Below, piece by piece: positions 1 through 9,966 of a stretch of DNA of 64,000 nt; position 1 is the first letter of the stretch, and every line of letters begins with the position of its first letter. Origin of the DNA: Actinocorallia longicatena. GTDB lineage: Bacteria > Actinomycetota > Actinomycetes > Streptosporangiales > Streptosporangiaceae. The stretch covers positions 186,001-250,000 of the forward strand of contig NZ_BAAAUV010000004.1 of assembly GCF_039534125.1 (NCBI RefSeq). Direction: 5' to 3'. A model generated the notes under the pieces. That model was given only the letters and a program-made list of their open reading frames with translations, did no database searches and had not been told where the DNA came from. Made by a program: the position numbers and the translations under genes.

Positions 1-490
1 GATCTTCTCCTACGGGCTGGGCTGGTTCCCCGCGGGCGGCTCCTACACCGCCTTCACGGAGAACCCGGGGCTGTGGTTCCAGTCCCTGGTGCTGCCGTGG
101 GTGACGCTGGCGTTCCTGTACGCCGCGCTGTACGCGCGTCTGACGAGGGCGGGGATGCTGGAGACCCTGAACGAGGACTACATCCGCACCGCGCGGGCCA
201 AGGGCCTGCCCGAGCGGACCGTCATCACCCGGCACGCGCTGCGCGCGTCGCTGACCCCGATTCTCACGATCTTCGGCCTGGACCTGGGGCTGCTGCTGGG
301 CGGCGCGGTCCTGACCGAGCAGACGTTCAGCCTGCCGGGCCTGGGCGCCCTGTCGATCGAGTCGATCTCCAGCGGTGACCTGCCCATGGTCATGGGCGTG
401 GTCCTCGTCGCGACGATCTTCATCGTGATCGCGAGCCTGATCGTGGACGTCCTTTACGCCGTCGTCGACCCGAGGGTGAGGCTGAGCTAG
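1..490 (+). CDS. Peptide/nickel ABC transporter permease, DppB type (5' end outside window)
   Basis: Inner-membrane permease subunit of a dipeptide/oligopeptide importer; only the C-terminal 162 codons are present, read from base 2. It has a typical binding-protein-dependent permease core: the EDYIRTARAKGL segment (EAA loop that contacts the ATPase) is followed by hydrophobic helices and the GLLLGGAVLTEQTF region, ending in VDPRVRLS. The stop is followed directly by the ATG of the ATPase gene, so the two are translationally coupled. Its closest visible relative is the permease at 5832-6896, with long stretches of identical DNA. Substrate specificity cannot be read from the sequence. Confidence 0.9.
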   Translation, partial: IFSYGLGWFPAGGSYTAFTENPGLWFQSLVLPWVTLAFLYAALYARLTRAGMLETLNEDYIRTARAKGLPERTVITRHALRASLTPILTIFGLDLGLLLGGAVLTEQTFSLPGLGALSIESISSGDLPMVMGVVLVATIFIVIASLIVDVLYAVVDPRVRLS

Positions 491-1567
491 ATGAGCACCG
501 CATTCGAAGGCGCTCCCGACGTGGGACCGGTCGGTTCCGGCAAGCCCGCGTCGTTCCTCGAGGTCCGCGACCTCAAGATCCACTTCCCGACGGACGACGG
601 CCTGGTCAAGTCCGTTGACGGCCTGAACTTCGAGCTCGAGCGCGGCCAGACCCTGGGCATCGTCGGCGAGTCCGGTTCGGGCAAGTCGGTGACCAGCCTG
701 GGCATCCTGGGCCTGCACAACCGCCGCAACTCCAGGGTCTCGGGCGAGATCTGGCTCGACGGCAAGGAACTCGTCTCGGCCCCGCCGGACGACGTCCGCA
801 GGCTGCGCGGCAAGAACATGGCGATGATCTTTCAGGATCCGCTGTCGTCGATGCACCCCTTCTACTCGGTGGGCGCGCAGATCATCGAGGCCTACCGGAT
901 CCACAACAACGTCTCCAAGTCGGTGGCCCGCAAGCACGCCATCGACATGCTGGGCCGGGTCGGCATCCCGACGCCGGACAAGCGCGTCGACGACTATCCC
1001 CACCAGTTCTCCGGCGGCATGCGGCAGCGCGCGATGATCGCGATGGCGCTGTCCTGCGACCCCGAGCTGCTCATCGCCGACGAGCCCACCACGGCCCTCG
1101 ACGTCACGGTGCAGGCCCAGATCCTGGACCTGCTGCGTGATCTGCAGCAGGAGTTCAACTCCGCCATCATCATGATCACCCACGACCTCGGCGTGGTCGC
1201 CGAGCTGTCGGACCGGATCATGGTCATGTACGGCGGGCGCTCGATCGAGCAGGGCACGGTGGAGGAGCTGTTCCACCAGCCGCAGCACCCCTACACCTGG
1301 GGCCTGCTCGGGTCGATGCCGCGCCTGGACCGTGAGCGCACCGACCGGCTGATGCCGGTGAAGGGCACGCCGCCGTCGCTGATCAACCTGCCGTCGGGGT
1401 GCGCGTTCCATCCGCGCTGCGGCTACGCGGAGCTCACGGAGGGCAAGAGCCAGACCGTCCGTCCCGAGCTGGAGTACACCGGCCAGGGCAGGCACCGTGT
1501 CGCCTGCCACCTGACCGCCGAGCAGCGCCAGCAGATCTGGGAGACCCAGATCAGGCCGAACCTCTGA
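491..1567 (+). CDS. Oligopeptide ABC transporter ATP-binding protein, DppD/OppD type
   Basis: Cytoplasmic ATPase (358 aa) that powers the DppB/DppC permease. Walker A GESGSGKS lies at residues 59-66, the signature is FSGGMRQR and Walker B is LLIADEPTTALD with the H-loop ITHDLG. The C-terminal oligopeptide/dipeptide extension with GCAFHPRC supports the peptide/nickel class. The ATG directly follows the permease stop. The protein is nearly identical through its core to the ATPase at 6896-7990, differing mostly at the N-terminus and in the stretch after the H-loop. Confidence 0.93.
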   Translation: MSTAFEGAPDVGPVGSGKPASFLEVRDLKIHFPTDDGLVKSVDGLNFELERGQTLGIVGESGSGKSVTSLGILGLHNRRNSRVSGEIWLDGKELVSAPPDDVRRLRGKNMAMIFQDPLSSMHPFYSVGAQIIEAYRIHNNVSKSVARKHAIDMLGRVGIPTPDKRVDDYPHQFSGGMRQRAMIAMALSCDPELLIADEPTTALDVTVQAQILDLLRDLQQEFNSAIIMITHDLGVVAELSDRIMVMYGGRSIEQGTVEELFHQPQHPYTWGLLGSMPRLDRERTDRLMPVKGTPPSLINLPSGCAFHPRCGYAELTEGKSQTVRPELEYTGQGRHRVACHLTAEQRQQIWETQIRPNL

Positions 1568-1578
1568 GGAAGATGAAC

Positions 1579-2568
<990 letters not shown>

Positions 2569-2973
2569 GGAAGAGACGCGCGACCGAGACCTTTCTTAAC
2601 AGAAGGGTGGCGCGGGACGATCTGCGGACTGATCATTGTGTTCGCCCGCATCGTGCCTTGTCGGAAGGCCTGAACCGCGAAGAGTTCCCGCGGCCGATCA
2701 AAATTCCATGATGTGTCCAAACGGACATAGAGCGCCTCGTGTGCTCTATGTCCGTTTCTTTGTCAGGGCCCAGTTGTTGTCAGGCTACGGGGACATCACG
2801 ATCTAGATACGGGGACTGGCGTCGGGCCCCTCACACCAGGAGATTCGCTTCGGACAGGCAATTACTTTCCGGTACGGCGGTCGAGCCCGCCGCCCGCAGG
2901 CGTGCCACAAGCACGAGGGCGGTGCGGGGCGGCCGCGGCGATGACGCCGGCCGGGTGTGGAGGTTCGTGAAGC
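2569..2973. other. Intergenic region between two ABC transporter operons
   Basis: About 405 bp with no convincing gene; short open frames here lack ribosome binding sites and typical composition. It holds the perfect 15-bp hairpin at 2719-2757 that ends the first operon, and then presumably the promoter of the second. TAGATA near 2804-2809 is a possible -10 hexamer but no matching -35 is clear. Confidence 0.6.
2719..2757 (+). terminator. Rho-independent-type terminator
   Basis: Perfect 15-bp inverted repeat (arms 2719-2733 and 2743-2757, AAACGGACATAGAGC and its complement) with a 9-nt loop, followed by CTTTG. It lies 150 bp after the last gene of the first ABC operon. Confidence 0.8.
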
Positions 2974-3966
2974 GTGGCCGCACCGATCGAGGTGTCAGGG
3001 TCTGAGACTGAGGCCCACCCTGAAGACCTGCTCAAGGGCGTCAGCGGCAAGGCCATCGAGGGGCGATCCCTGGGGCAGATCGCCTGGCTGAGGCTGAAGC
3101 GCGACAAGGTGGCGCTCGGCGGCGGTGTCGTCGTGCTGCTCCTGATCGTGATCGCGATCGTGGGGCCCTGGTTCCTCCAGGATCCCCTGAAGCTCAACCA
3201 GGACCTCATCGACACGACCCTCCAGCGGCCCAAGGACGGTTTCCTGCACTCGGGGATCAGCAAGGACCACTGGTTCGGCGTCGAGCCGACCTACGGTGCC
3301 GACCTCCTCGCGCGGATCGTCAAGGGCGCCCGGGTCTCCCTGCTCGTCGCCTTCCTCGCCACGATCCTGTCGGTGGTGATCGGCTCGGTCCTGGGCGGGC
3401 TCGCAGGGTATTTCGGCGGCTGGATCGACACGCTCATCGCCCGCGCCATGGACGTCTTCCTGGCCTTCCCGCTGCTGCTGTTCGCGATCGCGCTCGTCGG
3501 CGTCGTCCCGGACGAGGTCCTCGGGCTGAAGCAGAACGGGCTGCGCATCTGGGTGCTGATCTTCGTGATCGGCTTCTTCAACTGGCCTTATGTCGGACGC
3601 ATCATCCGCGGCCAGGCATTGTCGCTTCGCGAACGCGAATTCGTGGACGCCTCGCGCGCACTCGGCGCCGGCCATTTCCATATCTTCTTCCGTGAGATCC
3701 TGCCGAACCTGTTCGGCCCGATCCTCGTCTACTCGACGCTGCTGATTCCCACGAACATCCTGTTCGAGGCGGCGCTGTCGTTCCTCGGCGTCGGGATCAT
3801 CCCCCCCGAGCCGTCGTGGGGCAACATGCTCACCCTCGCCGTGCCGACCTACCAGAGCACCCCGTTCTACATGGTCGTCCCCGGCATGGCGATCTTCATC
3901 ACGGTCATGGCCTTCAACCTTCTGGGCGACGGTCTCCGTGATGCTCTCGACCCCCGGGCACGTTGA
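2974..3966 (+). CDS. Peptide/nickel ABC transporter permease, DppC type
   Basis: Second permease subunit (330 aa) of the complete transporter. The N-terminal cytoplasmic segment precedes a membrane helix at about residues 45-65, then a periplasmic region and a five-helix permease core. The EAA loop reads REREFVDASRALGAG and the end is LGDGLRDALDPRAR, the usual DppC terminus. The GTG start has GGAGG 11 nt upstream. It heads an operon of permease C, binding protein, permease B and two ATPases; placing DppC first is a rearranged order compared with the classical dppABCDF. Confidence 0.92.
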   Translation: MAAPIEVSGSETEAHPEDLLKGVSGKAIEGRSLGQIAWLRLKRDKVALGGGVVVLLLIVIAIVGPWFLQDPLKLNQDLIDTTLQRPKDGFLHSGISKDHWFGVEPTYGADLLARIVKGARVSLLVAFLATILSVVIGSVLGGLAGYFGGWIDTLIARAMDVFLAFPLLLFAIALVGVVPDEVLGLKQNGLRIWVLIFVIGFFNWPYVGRIIRGQALSLREREFVDASRALGAGHFHIFFREILPNLFGPILVYSTLLIPTNILFEAALSFLGVGIIPPEPSWGNMLTLAVPTYQSTPFYMVVPGMAIFITVMAFNLLGDGLRDALDPRAR

Positions 3967-4013
3967 GTCCGGTCTCTCTCTCCTCCGTCTCGTCTGAAGG
4001 GAAATCGGTCTGT

Positions 4014-5774
4014 ATGAAGAAGACCAAACCAATCGCGCTGGCAGCGGCAGGTCTCCTGCTCACGTCGGTCCTCGCCGCCTGCGGTGGCGGCGATGACGAC
4101 ACGAGCACCGGTGGCGGCGGTGGCGGCGGTTCCACCGCCCAGAACGACGCGCTGACCAAGGTCGTCAACGCCTCCGACAAGAAGGGCGGCACGCTCCGCA
4201 TCGCCCTGTCGGACGACTTCGACTCGCTCGACCCGGGTGACACCTACGCGGCCCTGCAGTGGAACTTCTCGCGTCTGTACGCACGCGCGCTGGTCACCTT
4301 CAAGCCGGTACCGGGCACGGGCAACCTGGAACTGGTCCCCGACCTGGCGACGGATCTGGGCAAGCCCTCCGACGACGGCCTGTCCTGGACCTACACGCTG
4401 CGTCCCGGCCTGAAGTACGACGACGGCACTCCGATCACCTCGAAGGACGTCAAGTACGCGGTCGAGCGCTCGAACTACTCGAAGCAGCTGCAGACCGGTC
4501 CGAAGTACTTCAAGCAGTACCTGGCCGACCCGGACAAGTACAAGGGCCCGTACGACGACAAGGCCGACTTCAAGAGCATCGAGACGCCGGACGACTCGAC
4601 CGTCGTCTTCAAGCTGAGCAAGAAGTTCGCGGAGTTCGACTACCTCGCGTCGATGCCGCAGACCGCTCCGGTGCCGAAGGCCAAGGACAAGGGCCTGGAC
4701 TACAAGAAGGCCGTCGTCTCCTCCGGTCCTTACAAGATCGACGCCTACGCGGTCGGCAAGTCGCTGTCGATGTCCCGCAACCCGAGCTGGGACCAGGCGA
4801 GCGACCCGATCCGCACGGCCCTGCCGGACAAGATCGAGGTTCAGCTCGGCCAGGACGCGAACGACATCGACAACCGTCTTCTGTCGGGCGGCCTCGACCT
4901 CGACCTCGCCGGTGTCGGCGTCCAGGTCCCGGCTCAGGGCAAGATCCTGGGCAACACGGACCAGAAGAAGCTCAGCGACGTCTCCACCGGTGGCACGCTG
5001 TCCTACCTGGCGCTGAACCAGACCGTCGCGCCGCTGGACAACATCCACTGCCGCAAGGCCGTGGCCTACGCGACCGACAAGCTCGCCGCGCAGACCGCCT
5101 TCGGCGGGCCGGTGACCGGTGGCCAGATCGCCACGACGATCGTCCCGTCGACCGTCAGCGGTTACGTCAAGGCCGACGCCTACCCGTCGGGCCCGGACAA
5201 CCACGGTGACGTGGCCAAGGCCAAGGAAGAGCTGGCCGCCTGCGGCAAGCCGAACGGCTTCGACATCGTGATGTCGGCCCGCTCGGACCGTCCGAAGGAA
5301 ATGCAGATGCAGGCCGGTCTGCAGCAGGGCTTCGCCCGGGTCGGCATCAAGGTGACCTTCAAGAACGCCCCGTTCAGCGACTACATCACCACGCTGCACG
5401 CCTCCCCGGACTACATCCACAAGAACAAGATCGGCATCATCTTCACCAAGTGGGGTGCCGACTGGCCGTCCGGCTTCGGCTTCCTGTCGCAGATCGTGGA
5501 CAGCCGCGCCATCAAGCCCTCCGGTAACTCCAACTACCAGGAGACCAAGAACCCGGAGGTCGACAAGCTGCTCGACCAGGCCGCGGAGACCCCGGACAAG
5601 GCCGCTCGCGAGAAGCTCTACGCGCAGATCGACCAGACCGTCATGGCCGAGGCCGGCATCGTTCCGCTCGTCTACTCCAGCCAGCTCCTCTACCGCCCCG
5701 CGAGCCTGACGAACGTGTACGTCTCGCCCGCCTACAGCGGCATGTACGACTACGTCCACCTGGGCGTCAAGTAG
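4014..5774 (+). CDS. Extracellular solute-binding lipoprotein, family 5 (peptide/nickel)
   Basis: Substrate-binding lipoprotein (586 aa) that delivers ligand to the DppB/DppC permease. A lysine-rich n-region, a hydrophobic core and a VLAAC lipobox (Cys23) mark lipid anchoring. A Gly/Asp-rich flexible linker follows, then the family 5 domain, starting GGTLRIALSDDFDSLDP. ATG 4014 is preferred over the upstream in-frame start because GAAGGGA (3996-4002) precedes it and only this start places the signal peptide at the N-terminus. The ligand is not identifiable; oligopeptides are the default for the family. Confidence 0.93.
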   Translation: MKKTKPIALAAAGLLLTSVLAACGGGDDDTSTGGGGGGGSTAQNDALTKVVNASDKKGGTLRIALSDDFDSLDPGDTYAALQWNFSRLYARALVTFKPVPGTGNLELVPDLATDLGKPSDDGLSWTYTLRPGLKYDDGTPITSKDVKYAVERSNYSKQLQTGPKYFKQYLADPDKYKGPYDDKADFKSIETPDDSTVVFKLSKKFAEFDYLASMPQTAPVPKAKDKGLDYKKAVVSSGPYKIDAYAVGKSLSMSRNPSWDQASDPIRTALPDKIEVQLGQDANDIDNRLLSGGLDLDLAGVGVQVPAQGKILGNTDQKKLSDVSTGGTLSYLALNQTVAPLDNIHCRKAVAYATDKLAAQTAFGGPVTGGQIATTIVPSTVSGYVKADAYPSGPDNHGDVAKAKEELAACGKPNGFDIVMSARSDRPKEMQMQAGLQQGFARVGIKVTFKNAPFSDYITTLHASPDYIHKNKIGIIFTKWGADWPSGFGFLSQIVDSRAIKPSGNSNYQETKNPEVDKLLDQAAETPDKAAREKLYAQIDQTVMAEAGIVPLVYSSQLLYRPASLTNVYVSPAYSGMYDYVHLGVK

Positions 5775-5831
5775 TCCTGCGTACCGTCTTCACTGCTTGC
5801 TAGAAGGTAGGTGAAGGCCTAGTGGTGGACG

Positions 5832-6896
5832 GTGGGTGTCCCGCGTGATCCGCGGGGCGCCCACCGCTCCGCCCGGCCGCCCCCCTTGTTCTCTTTCATC
5901 ATCAGACGCCTCCTGGGCGCGGTCGGCCTCCTGCTGATCGTCAGCCTGGTCACCTTCGCCATCTTCTTCCTGTTGCCGAGGCTGGCGGGCGCGAGCCCCG
6001 ACGACCTCGCGACCAAGTACGTCGGGAAGGCTCCGACCGCCGAGGCCGTCGCGGCGACCAAGGAGCGGCTCGGGCTCGACGACCCGTTCCCGATCCAGTA
6101 CGCCCGCTACGTCAAGGGCATCGTCGTCGGCCAGGACTACAGCAACGGCCCGGAAGTGAACCACTGCCCGCCGCCGTGCCTCGGCTACTCCTTCGTCAAC
6201 AACGAACCGGTGCTGCCGACGCTGATGGACCGGGCTCCGGTGACCTTGTCGCTGGCGGTGGGAGCGGCGGTGCTGTGGCTCATCGGCGGGGTGTCGATCG
6301 GTGTGCTGTCCGCCCTGAAGCGGGGCACGGTCCTGGACCGTGCGGCCATGGCGATCGCCCTGGCGGGCGTGTCGCTGCCGATCTACTTCACCGGCCTGCT
6401 GTCACTGGCGATCTTCTCCTACTGGCTGAAGATCATTCCGAGTACGCAGTACGTCAACTTCAAGGACGATCCGCTCGAGTGGGCCAACCATCTGTCCCTC
6501 GCCTGGATCACGCTGGCGTTCCTGTACGCCGCCCTTTATGCGCGTCTGACGAGGGCGGGGATGCTGGAGACCCTGAACGAGGACTACATCCGCACCGCGC
6601 GGGCCAAGGGCCTGCCGGAACGGACGGTCGTCGTGCGGCACGCGCTGCGCGCGTCGCTGACCCCGATTCTCACGATCTTCGGCCTGGACCTGGGGCTGCT
6701 GCTGGGCGGCGCGGTCCTGACCGAGAGCACCTACAGCTACGCGGGGCTGGGCACCCTGTCGATCAGCTCGATCGAGAAGGGCGACCTGCCGATGGTCATG
6801 GGCGTGGTGCTCCTGGCGACGGTCTTCATCGTCGTCGCGAGCCTGATCGTGGACCTTCTCTACGCCGTGGTCGACCCGAGGGTGAGGCTCAGCTGA
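5832..6896 (+). CDS. Peptide/nickel ABC transporter permease, DppB type
   Basis: First permease subunit of the complete transporter. The RRLLGAVGLLLIVSLVTF N-terminal helix, a periplasmic loop with several cysteines and prolines (NHCPPPCLGYSF), the EDYIRTARAKGL EAA loop and the VDPRVRLS terminus are all present. An in-frame stop at 5820-5822 limits the start to GTG 5832 (354 aa) or TTG 5886. The latter gives the more standard N-terminus MFSFIIRRLL but lacks a ribosome binding site. The stop overlaps the next ATG. Long blocks are identical in DNA to the partial permease at 1-490. Confidence 0.88.
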   Translation: MGVPRDPRGAHRSARPPPLFSFIIRRLLGAVGLLLIVSLVTFAIFFLLPRLAGASPDDLATKYVGKAPTAEAVAATKERLGLDDPFPIQYARYVKGIVVGQDYSNGPEVNHCPPPCLGYSFVNNEPVLPTLMDRAPVTLSLAVGAAVLWLIGGVSIGVLSALKRGTVLDRAAMAIALAGVSLPIYFTGLLSLAIFSYWLKIIPSTQYVNFKDDPLEWANHLSLAWITLAFLYAALYARLTRAGMLETLNEDYIRTARAKGLPERTVVVRHALRASLTPILTIFGLDLGLLLGGAVLTESTYSYAGLGTLSISSIEKGDLPMVMGVVLLATVFIVVASLIVDLLYAVVDPRVRLS

Positions 6897-7990
6897 TGGG
6901 CATGGGTGACAAGATGCCGCGCGAGGAACTGGCCGGCCGGGTCGGTTCCGACGAGGCGCACACGGCCGAGCCGACCTCCTTCCTCGAGGTCCGCGACCTC
7001 AGGATCCACTTCCCGACGGACGACGGCCTGGTCAAGTCCGTTGACGGCCTGAACTTCAAGCTCGACCGCGGCCGCACGCTGGGCATCGTCGGCGAGTCGG
7101 GTTCGGGCAAGTCGGTGACGAGCCTGGGCATCCTGGGCCTGCACAACCGCCGCAACTCCAAGGTCTCGGGCGAGATCTGGCTGGACGGCAACGAGATCGT
7201 CGGTTCCTCTCCGGACCAGGTCCGCAGGCTGCGCGGCAAGAACATGGCGATGATCTTTCAGGATCCGCTGTCGTCGATGCACCCCTTCTACTCGGTGGGT
7301 TCGCAGATCATCGAGGCGTACCGGATCCACAACGACGTCTCCAAGTCGGTGGCGCGCAAGCACGCGATCGACATGCTGGGCCGGGTGGGGATCCCGACGC
7401 CGGACAAGCGGGTCGACGACTATCCGCACCAGTTCTCCGGCGGCATGCGGCAGCGCGCGATGATCGCGATGGCGCTGTCGTGCGACCCGGAGCTGCTGAT
7501 CGCCGACGAGCCGACGACGGCGCTGGACGTCACGGTGCAGGCGCAGATCCTGGATCTGCTGCGTGATCTGCAGCAGGAGTTCAACTCCGCCATCATCATG
7601 ATCACCCACGACCTCGGCGTGGTCGCCGAGCTCGCCGACGACGTCCTGGTGATGTACGGCGGCAACGCGGTCGAGTACGCCTCGGTCGAGGACGTCTTCC
7701 ACGGTCCGCTGCACCCCTACACCTGGGGCCTGCTGGGGTCGATGCCGCGGATGGACCGGGAGCGGACCGAGCGGCTGCTGCCCATCAAGGGCTCCCCTCC
7801 GTCGCTGATCAACCTGCCGTCGGGGTGCGCCTTCCATCCGCGCTGCGCGTTCGCGGAGCTGAACGGGGGCAAGAGCGAGACCGAGGTGCCGCTGCTGCGG
7901 GAGCTGGCTCCGGGCCACAAGGCGGCGTGTCATCTGCCGCTGGAGCGGCGCCGGGAAATCTGGGACGAAGAGATCAGGCCGAAACTGTGA
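6896..7990 (+). CDS. Oligopeptide ABC transporter ATP-binding protein, DppD/OppD type
   Basis: ATPase subunit of 364 aa. Walker A GESGSGKS, signature FSGGMRQR, Walker B LLIADEPTTALD and the C-terminal peptide-transporter extension are all present. The start ATG overlaps the permease stop (TGATG), so translation is coupled; the open frame reaches far upstream but only inside the permease gene. It is the paralog of 491-1567. The segment after the H-loop (residues about 245-260) and the first 25 residues are where the two copies differ most. Confidence 0.93.
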   Translation: MGMGDKMPREELAGRVGSDEAHTAEPTSFLEVRDLRIHFPTDDGLVKSVDGLNFKLDRGRTLGIVGESGSGKSVTSLGILGLHNRRNSKVSGEIWLDGNEIVGSSPDQVRRLRGKNMAMIFQDPLSSMHPFYSVGSQIIEAYRIHNDVSKSVARKHAIDMLGRVGIPTPDKRVDDYPHQFSGGMRQRAMIAMALSCDPELLIADEPTTALDVTVQAQILDLLRDLQQEFNSAIIMITHDLGVVAELADDVLVMYGGNAVEYASVEDVFHGPLHPYTWGLLGSMPRMDRERTERLLPIKGSPPSLINLPSGCAFHPRCAFAELNGGKSETEVPLLRELAPGHKAACHLPLERRREIWDEEIRPKL

Positions 7991-9090
7991 CTGAAGAGAA
8001 CGTGAGCACGGTCGGGGAGCCGGAAGCGGTGGCCTCCGCCGGGGAGGCTCCCGCGGGGGAGGCGCTGCTGCGCGTGGAGGGGCTGCGCAAGCACTTCCCG
8101 GTCCACGCGGGCCTGCTGCGCCGCCAGGTCGCGGCGGTCAAGGCCGTGGACGGGGTCAGCTTCTCGGTCCGCAAGGGCGAGACGCTGGGTCTGGTGGGGG
8201 AGTCGGGCTGCGGCAAGACGACCACCGGCCGGATGATCATGAAGCTGCTGGACTCCACGGCGGGTTCGATCTTCTTCGAGGGCCGGGACATCACGAAGCT
8301 GTCGCAGGGCGGGATGCGCCCGCTGCGCCGCGACATTCAGATGATCTTCCAGGACCCGTACTCGTCGCTGAACCCGCGCAAGACGGTCGGCTCGATCGTG
8401 GGTGCTCCGTTCGGGTTGCAGAAGATCGAGACGCCGAACGGGACGAAGAAGGCCGTCCAGGAGCTGCTGGAGCTGGTGGGTCTCAACCCCGAGCACTACA
8501 ACCGCTATCCGCACGAGTTCTCCGGCGGCCAGCGTCAGCGCATCGGCATCGCCCGGACCCTGGCGCTGCGGCCGAAGCTGATCGTGGCGGACGAGCCGGT
8601 GTCGGCCCTGGACGTGTCGATCCAGGCGCAGGTGGTGAACCTGCTGGAGGACCTGCAGGACGAGCTGGGCCTCACCTATGTGGTGATCGCGCACGACCTG
8701 TCGGTGGTCCGGCACATCTCCGACCGGGTCGCGGTCATGTACCTCGGCAAGATCGTGGAGATCGCCGACCAGGCGGACCTCTACACCGCGCCGATGCACC
8801 CCTACACCAACGCGCTGCTGTCGGCGGTGCCCGTCCCCGATCCGGGGGCGGCGCGCGGCCGGGAGCGGATCCGGCTGACCGGTGACGTGCCCTCGCCGCT
8901 GAACCCGCCGCCGGCCTGCCACTTCCATCCGCGCTGCTGGAAGGCGCAGGTGATCTGCAAGGAGGTCGAGCCGCCGCTGGCGCTGCTGGCCCCCGGCCAC
9001 GAGGTGGCCTGCCACTTCCCGGAGAACGCCCCCGACGGCTATGTGGCCCCGGAGAGCACGCCGCTGGTGCGCAAGGTCGACGCCGTGTAG
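7987..9090 (+). CDS. Oligopeptide ABC transporter ATP-binding protein, DppF/OppF type
   Basis: Second ATPase of the complete transporter, 367 aa from GTG 7987 (overlapping the previous stop as GTGA) or 362 aa from GTG 8002. It has an acidic, Ala/Gly-rich N-terminal extension of about 25 residues that its paralog at 1579-2568 lacks. After that the two are nearly identical: GESGCGKT, FSGGQRQR, LIVADEPVSALD and CHFHPRC. A 126-bp stretch (8275-8400) is base-for-base the same as 1804-1929. The operon ends at the hairpin 9116-9142. Confidence 0.92.
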   Translation: MTEENVSTVGEPEAVASAGEAPAGEALLRVEGLRKHFPVHAGLLRRQVAAVKAVDGVSFSVRKGETLGLVGESGCGKTTTGRMIMKLLDSTAGSIFFEGRDITKLSQGGMRPLRRDIQMIFQDPYSSLNPRKTVGSIVGAPFGLQKIETPNGTKKAVQELLELVGLNPEHYNRYPHEFSGGQRQRIGIARTLALRPKLIVADEPVSALDVSIQAQVVNLLEDLQDELGLTYVVIAHDLSVVRHISDRVAVMYLGKIVEIADQADLYTAPMHPYTNALLSAVPVPDPGAARGRERIRLTGDVPSPLNPPPACHFHPRCWKAQVICKEVEPPLALLAPGHEVACHFPENAPDGYVAPESTPLVRKVDAV

Positions 9091-9115
9091 CGGATCGCTG
9101 ACTGATCGGATTCAT

Positions 9116-9142
9116 GCCCGCCCGTGCATGGCACGGGCGGGC
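9116..9142 (+). terminator. Hairpin terminator after second ABC operon
   Basis: Perfect 12-bp GC-rich stem (9116-9127 with 9131-9142) and a 3-nt loop, only weakly T-rich downstream. An in-frame GTG at 9124 of the following gene lies inside this stem, so that codon is unlikely to be the real start. Confidence 0.7.
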
Positions 9143-9162
9143 TCCGCCTTGTCGTGGCAAGG

Positions 9163-9966
9163 ATGGGGCGGGTGCGCAGCGCCCTGATCGTCCTCGTCTC
9201 GCTGGTGGTGTTCGCGGCCCTGGCGCCGTGCTGGGCTCGCTGGACGGGCCATCCGCCGCAGCTGGCCTTCCCCGCGTTCGGGCTGCGGCCCGACGGAACC
9301 CCCGTCCCGCCCGGCGGCAGGTTCTGGCTGGGCGCCGACGGTCTCGGCCGCGACGTCCTGGTCAGGGCGGCCTACGCGGCGAGGACCTCCCTGCTGACGG
9401 GGTTCGCCGCGACGGCCCTGGCGACGTTCCTGGGGGTGGCGGCGGGCCTGGCCGGCGGTTTCCTGGGCGGGGCGGCCGACGCGGTCGTGGCGCGGGGCAC
9501 GGAGGTGCTGCTGGCGTTCCCGTTTCTGCTGGCGGCGCTGGCCGCCGCCGTCGTGCTCGGCGGAGGCCCGCTGGTGGTGGTGCCGGTGGTGGCGGTCGCG
9601 CTGGCGGCGCCGATGGCCAGGGCGGTGCGGGCGAGGGTGCTGCACGTGCGGGAGCTGGCGTACGTGGAGGCGGCGCGGGCGCTGGGCGCCTCGCCGTGGC
9701 GGGTGATGACGGGCGAGGTCCTGCCGGCGCTGGCCGGGCCGGTCGTGGCGCTGGCGGTGCTGCTGCTGCCGGCGGCGGTGGCGGCCGAGTCGACGCTGGC
9801 CTATCTGGGGGCGGCGCAGGGAACGAGCTGGGGGGCCATGCTCGCGGACGGGCAGGAGGCCTACCGGACCGCCTGGTGGACGCTCCTGGTTCCGGGCGGC
9901 CTGCTGCTGGCCGCGACCCTGGCCTGTGCGGTGCTGGGCGATGCGCTGACCCGGCGGCTGCCGTGA
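9163..9966 (+). CDS. ABC transporter permease, DppC/NikC type
   Basis: Integral membrane permease of about 267 aa: SALIVLVSLVVFAALAP opens the first helix, FWLGADGLGRDVL is the conserved periplasmic segment before the permease core, and the EAA loop is LAYVEAARALGAS. It ends LGDALTRRLP. Start candidates are ATG 9163 and GTG 9172; the latter has AAGGA 8 nt upstream. The more upstream GTG 9124 is rejected because it sits in the preceding terminator hairpin. It pairs with the overlapping DppB-type gene; there is no binding protein or ATPase in the set. Confidence 0.85.
   Translation: MGRVRSALIVLVSLVVFAALAPCWARWTGHPPQLAFPAFGLRPDGTPVPPGGRFWLGADGLGRDVLVRAAYAARTSLLTGFAATALATFLGVAAGLAGGFLGGAADAVVARGTEVLLAFPFLLAALAAAVVLGGGPLVVVPVVAVALAAPMARAVRARVLHVRELAYVEAARALGASPWRVMTGEVLPALAGPVVALAVLLLPAAVAAESTLAYLGAAQGTSWGAMLADGQEAYRTAWWTLLVPGGLLLAATLACAVLGDALTRRLP

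Noticed and set aside
2739..3005. Short open frame in the intergenic region before the second ABC operon
   Set aside because: Starts inside the terminator hairpin, overlaps the real permease start and has no ribosome binding site or domain.
3867..5759. Very long open frame on the minus strand (630 aa) opposite the binding-protein gene
   Set aside because: It is a shadow caused by GC-rich third positions: the plus strand has a clear lipoprotein with family 5 features, and the minus frame has no recognisable domain and a skewed composition.
9124..9162. GTG 9124 as start of the DppC/NikC-type gene
   Set aside because: It lies inside the perfect terminator hairpin 9116-9142, has no ribosome binding site and would add a non-hydrophobic tail before the first helix.
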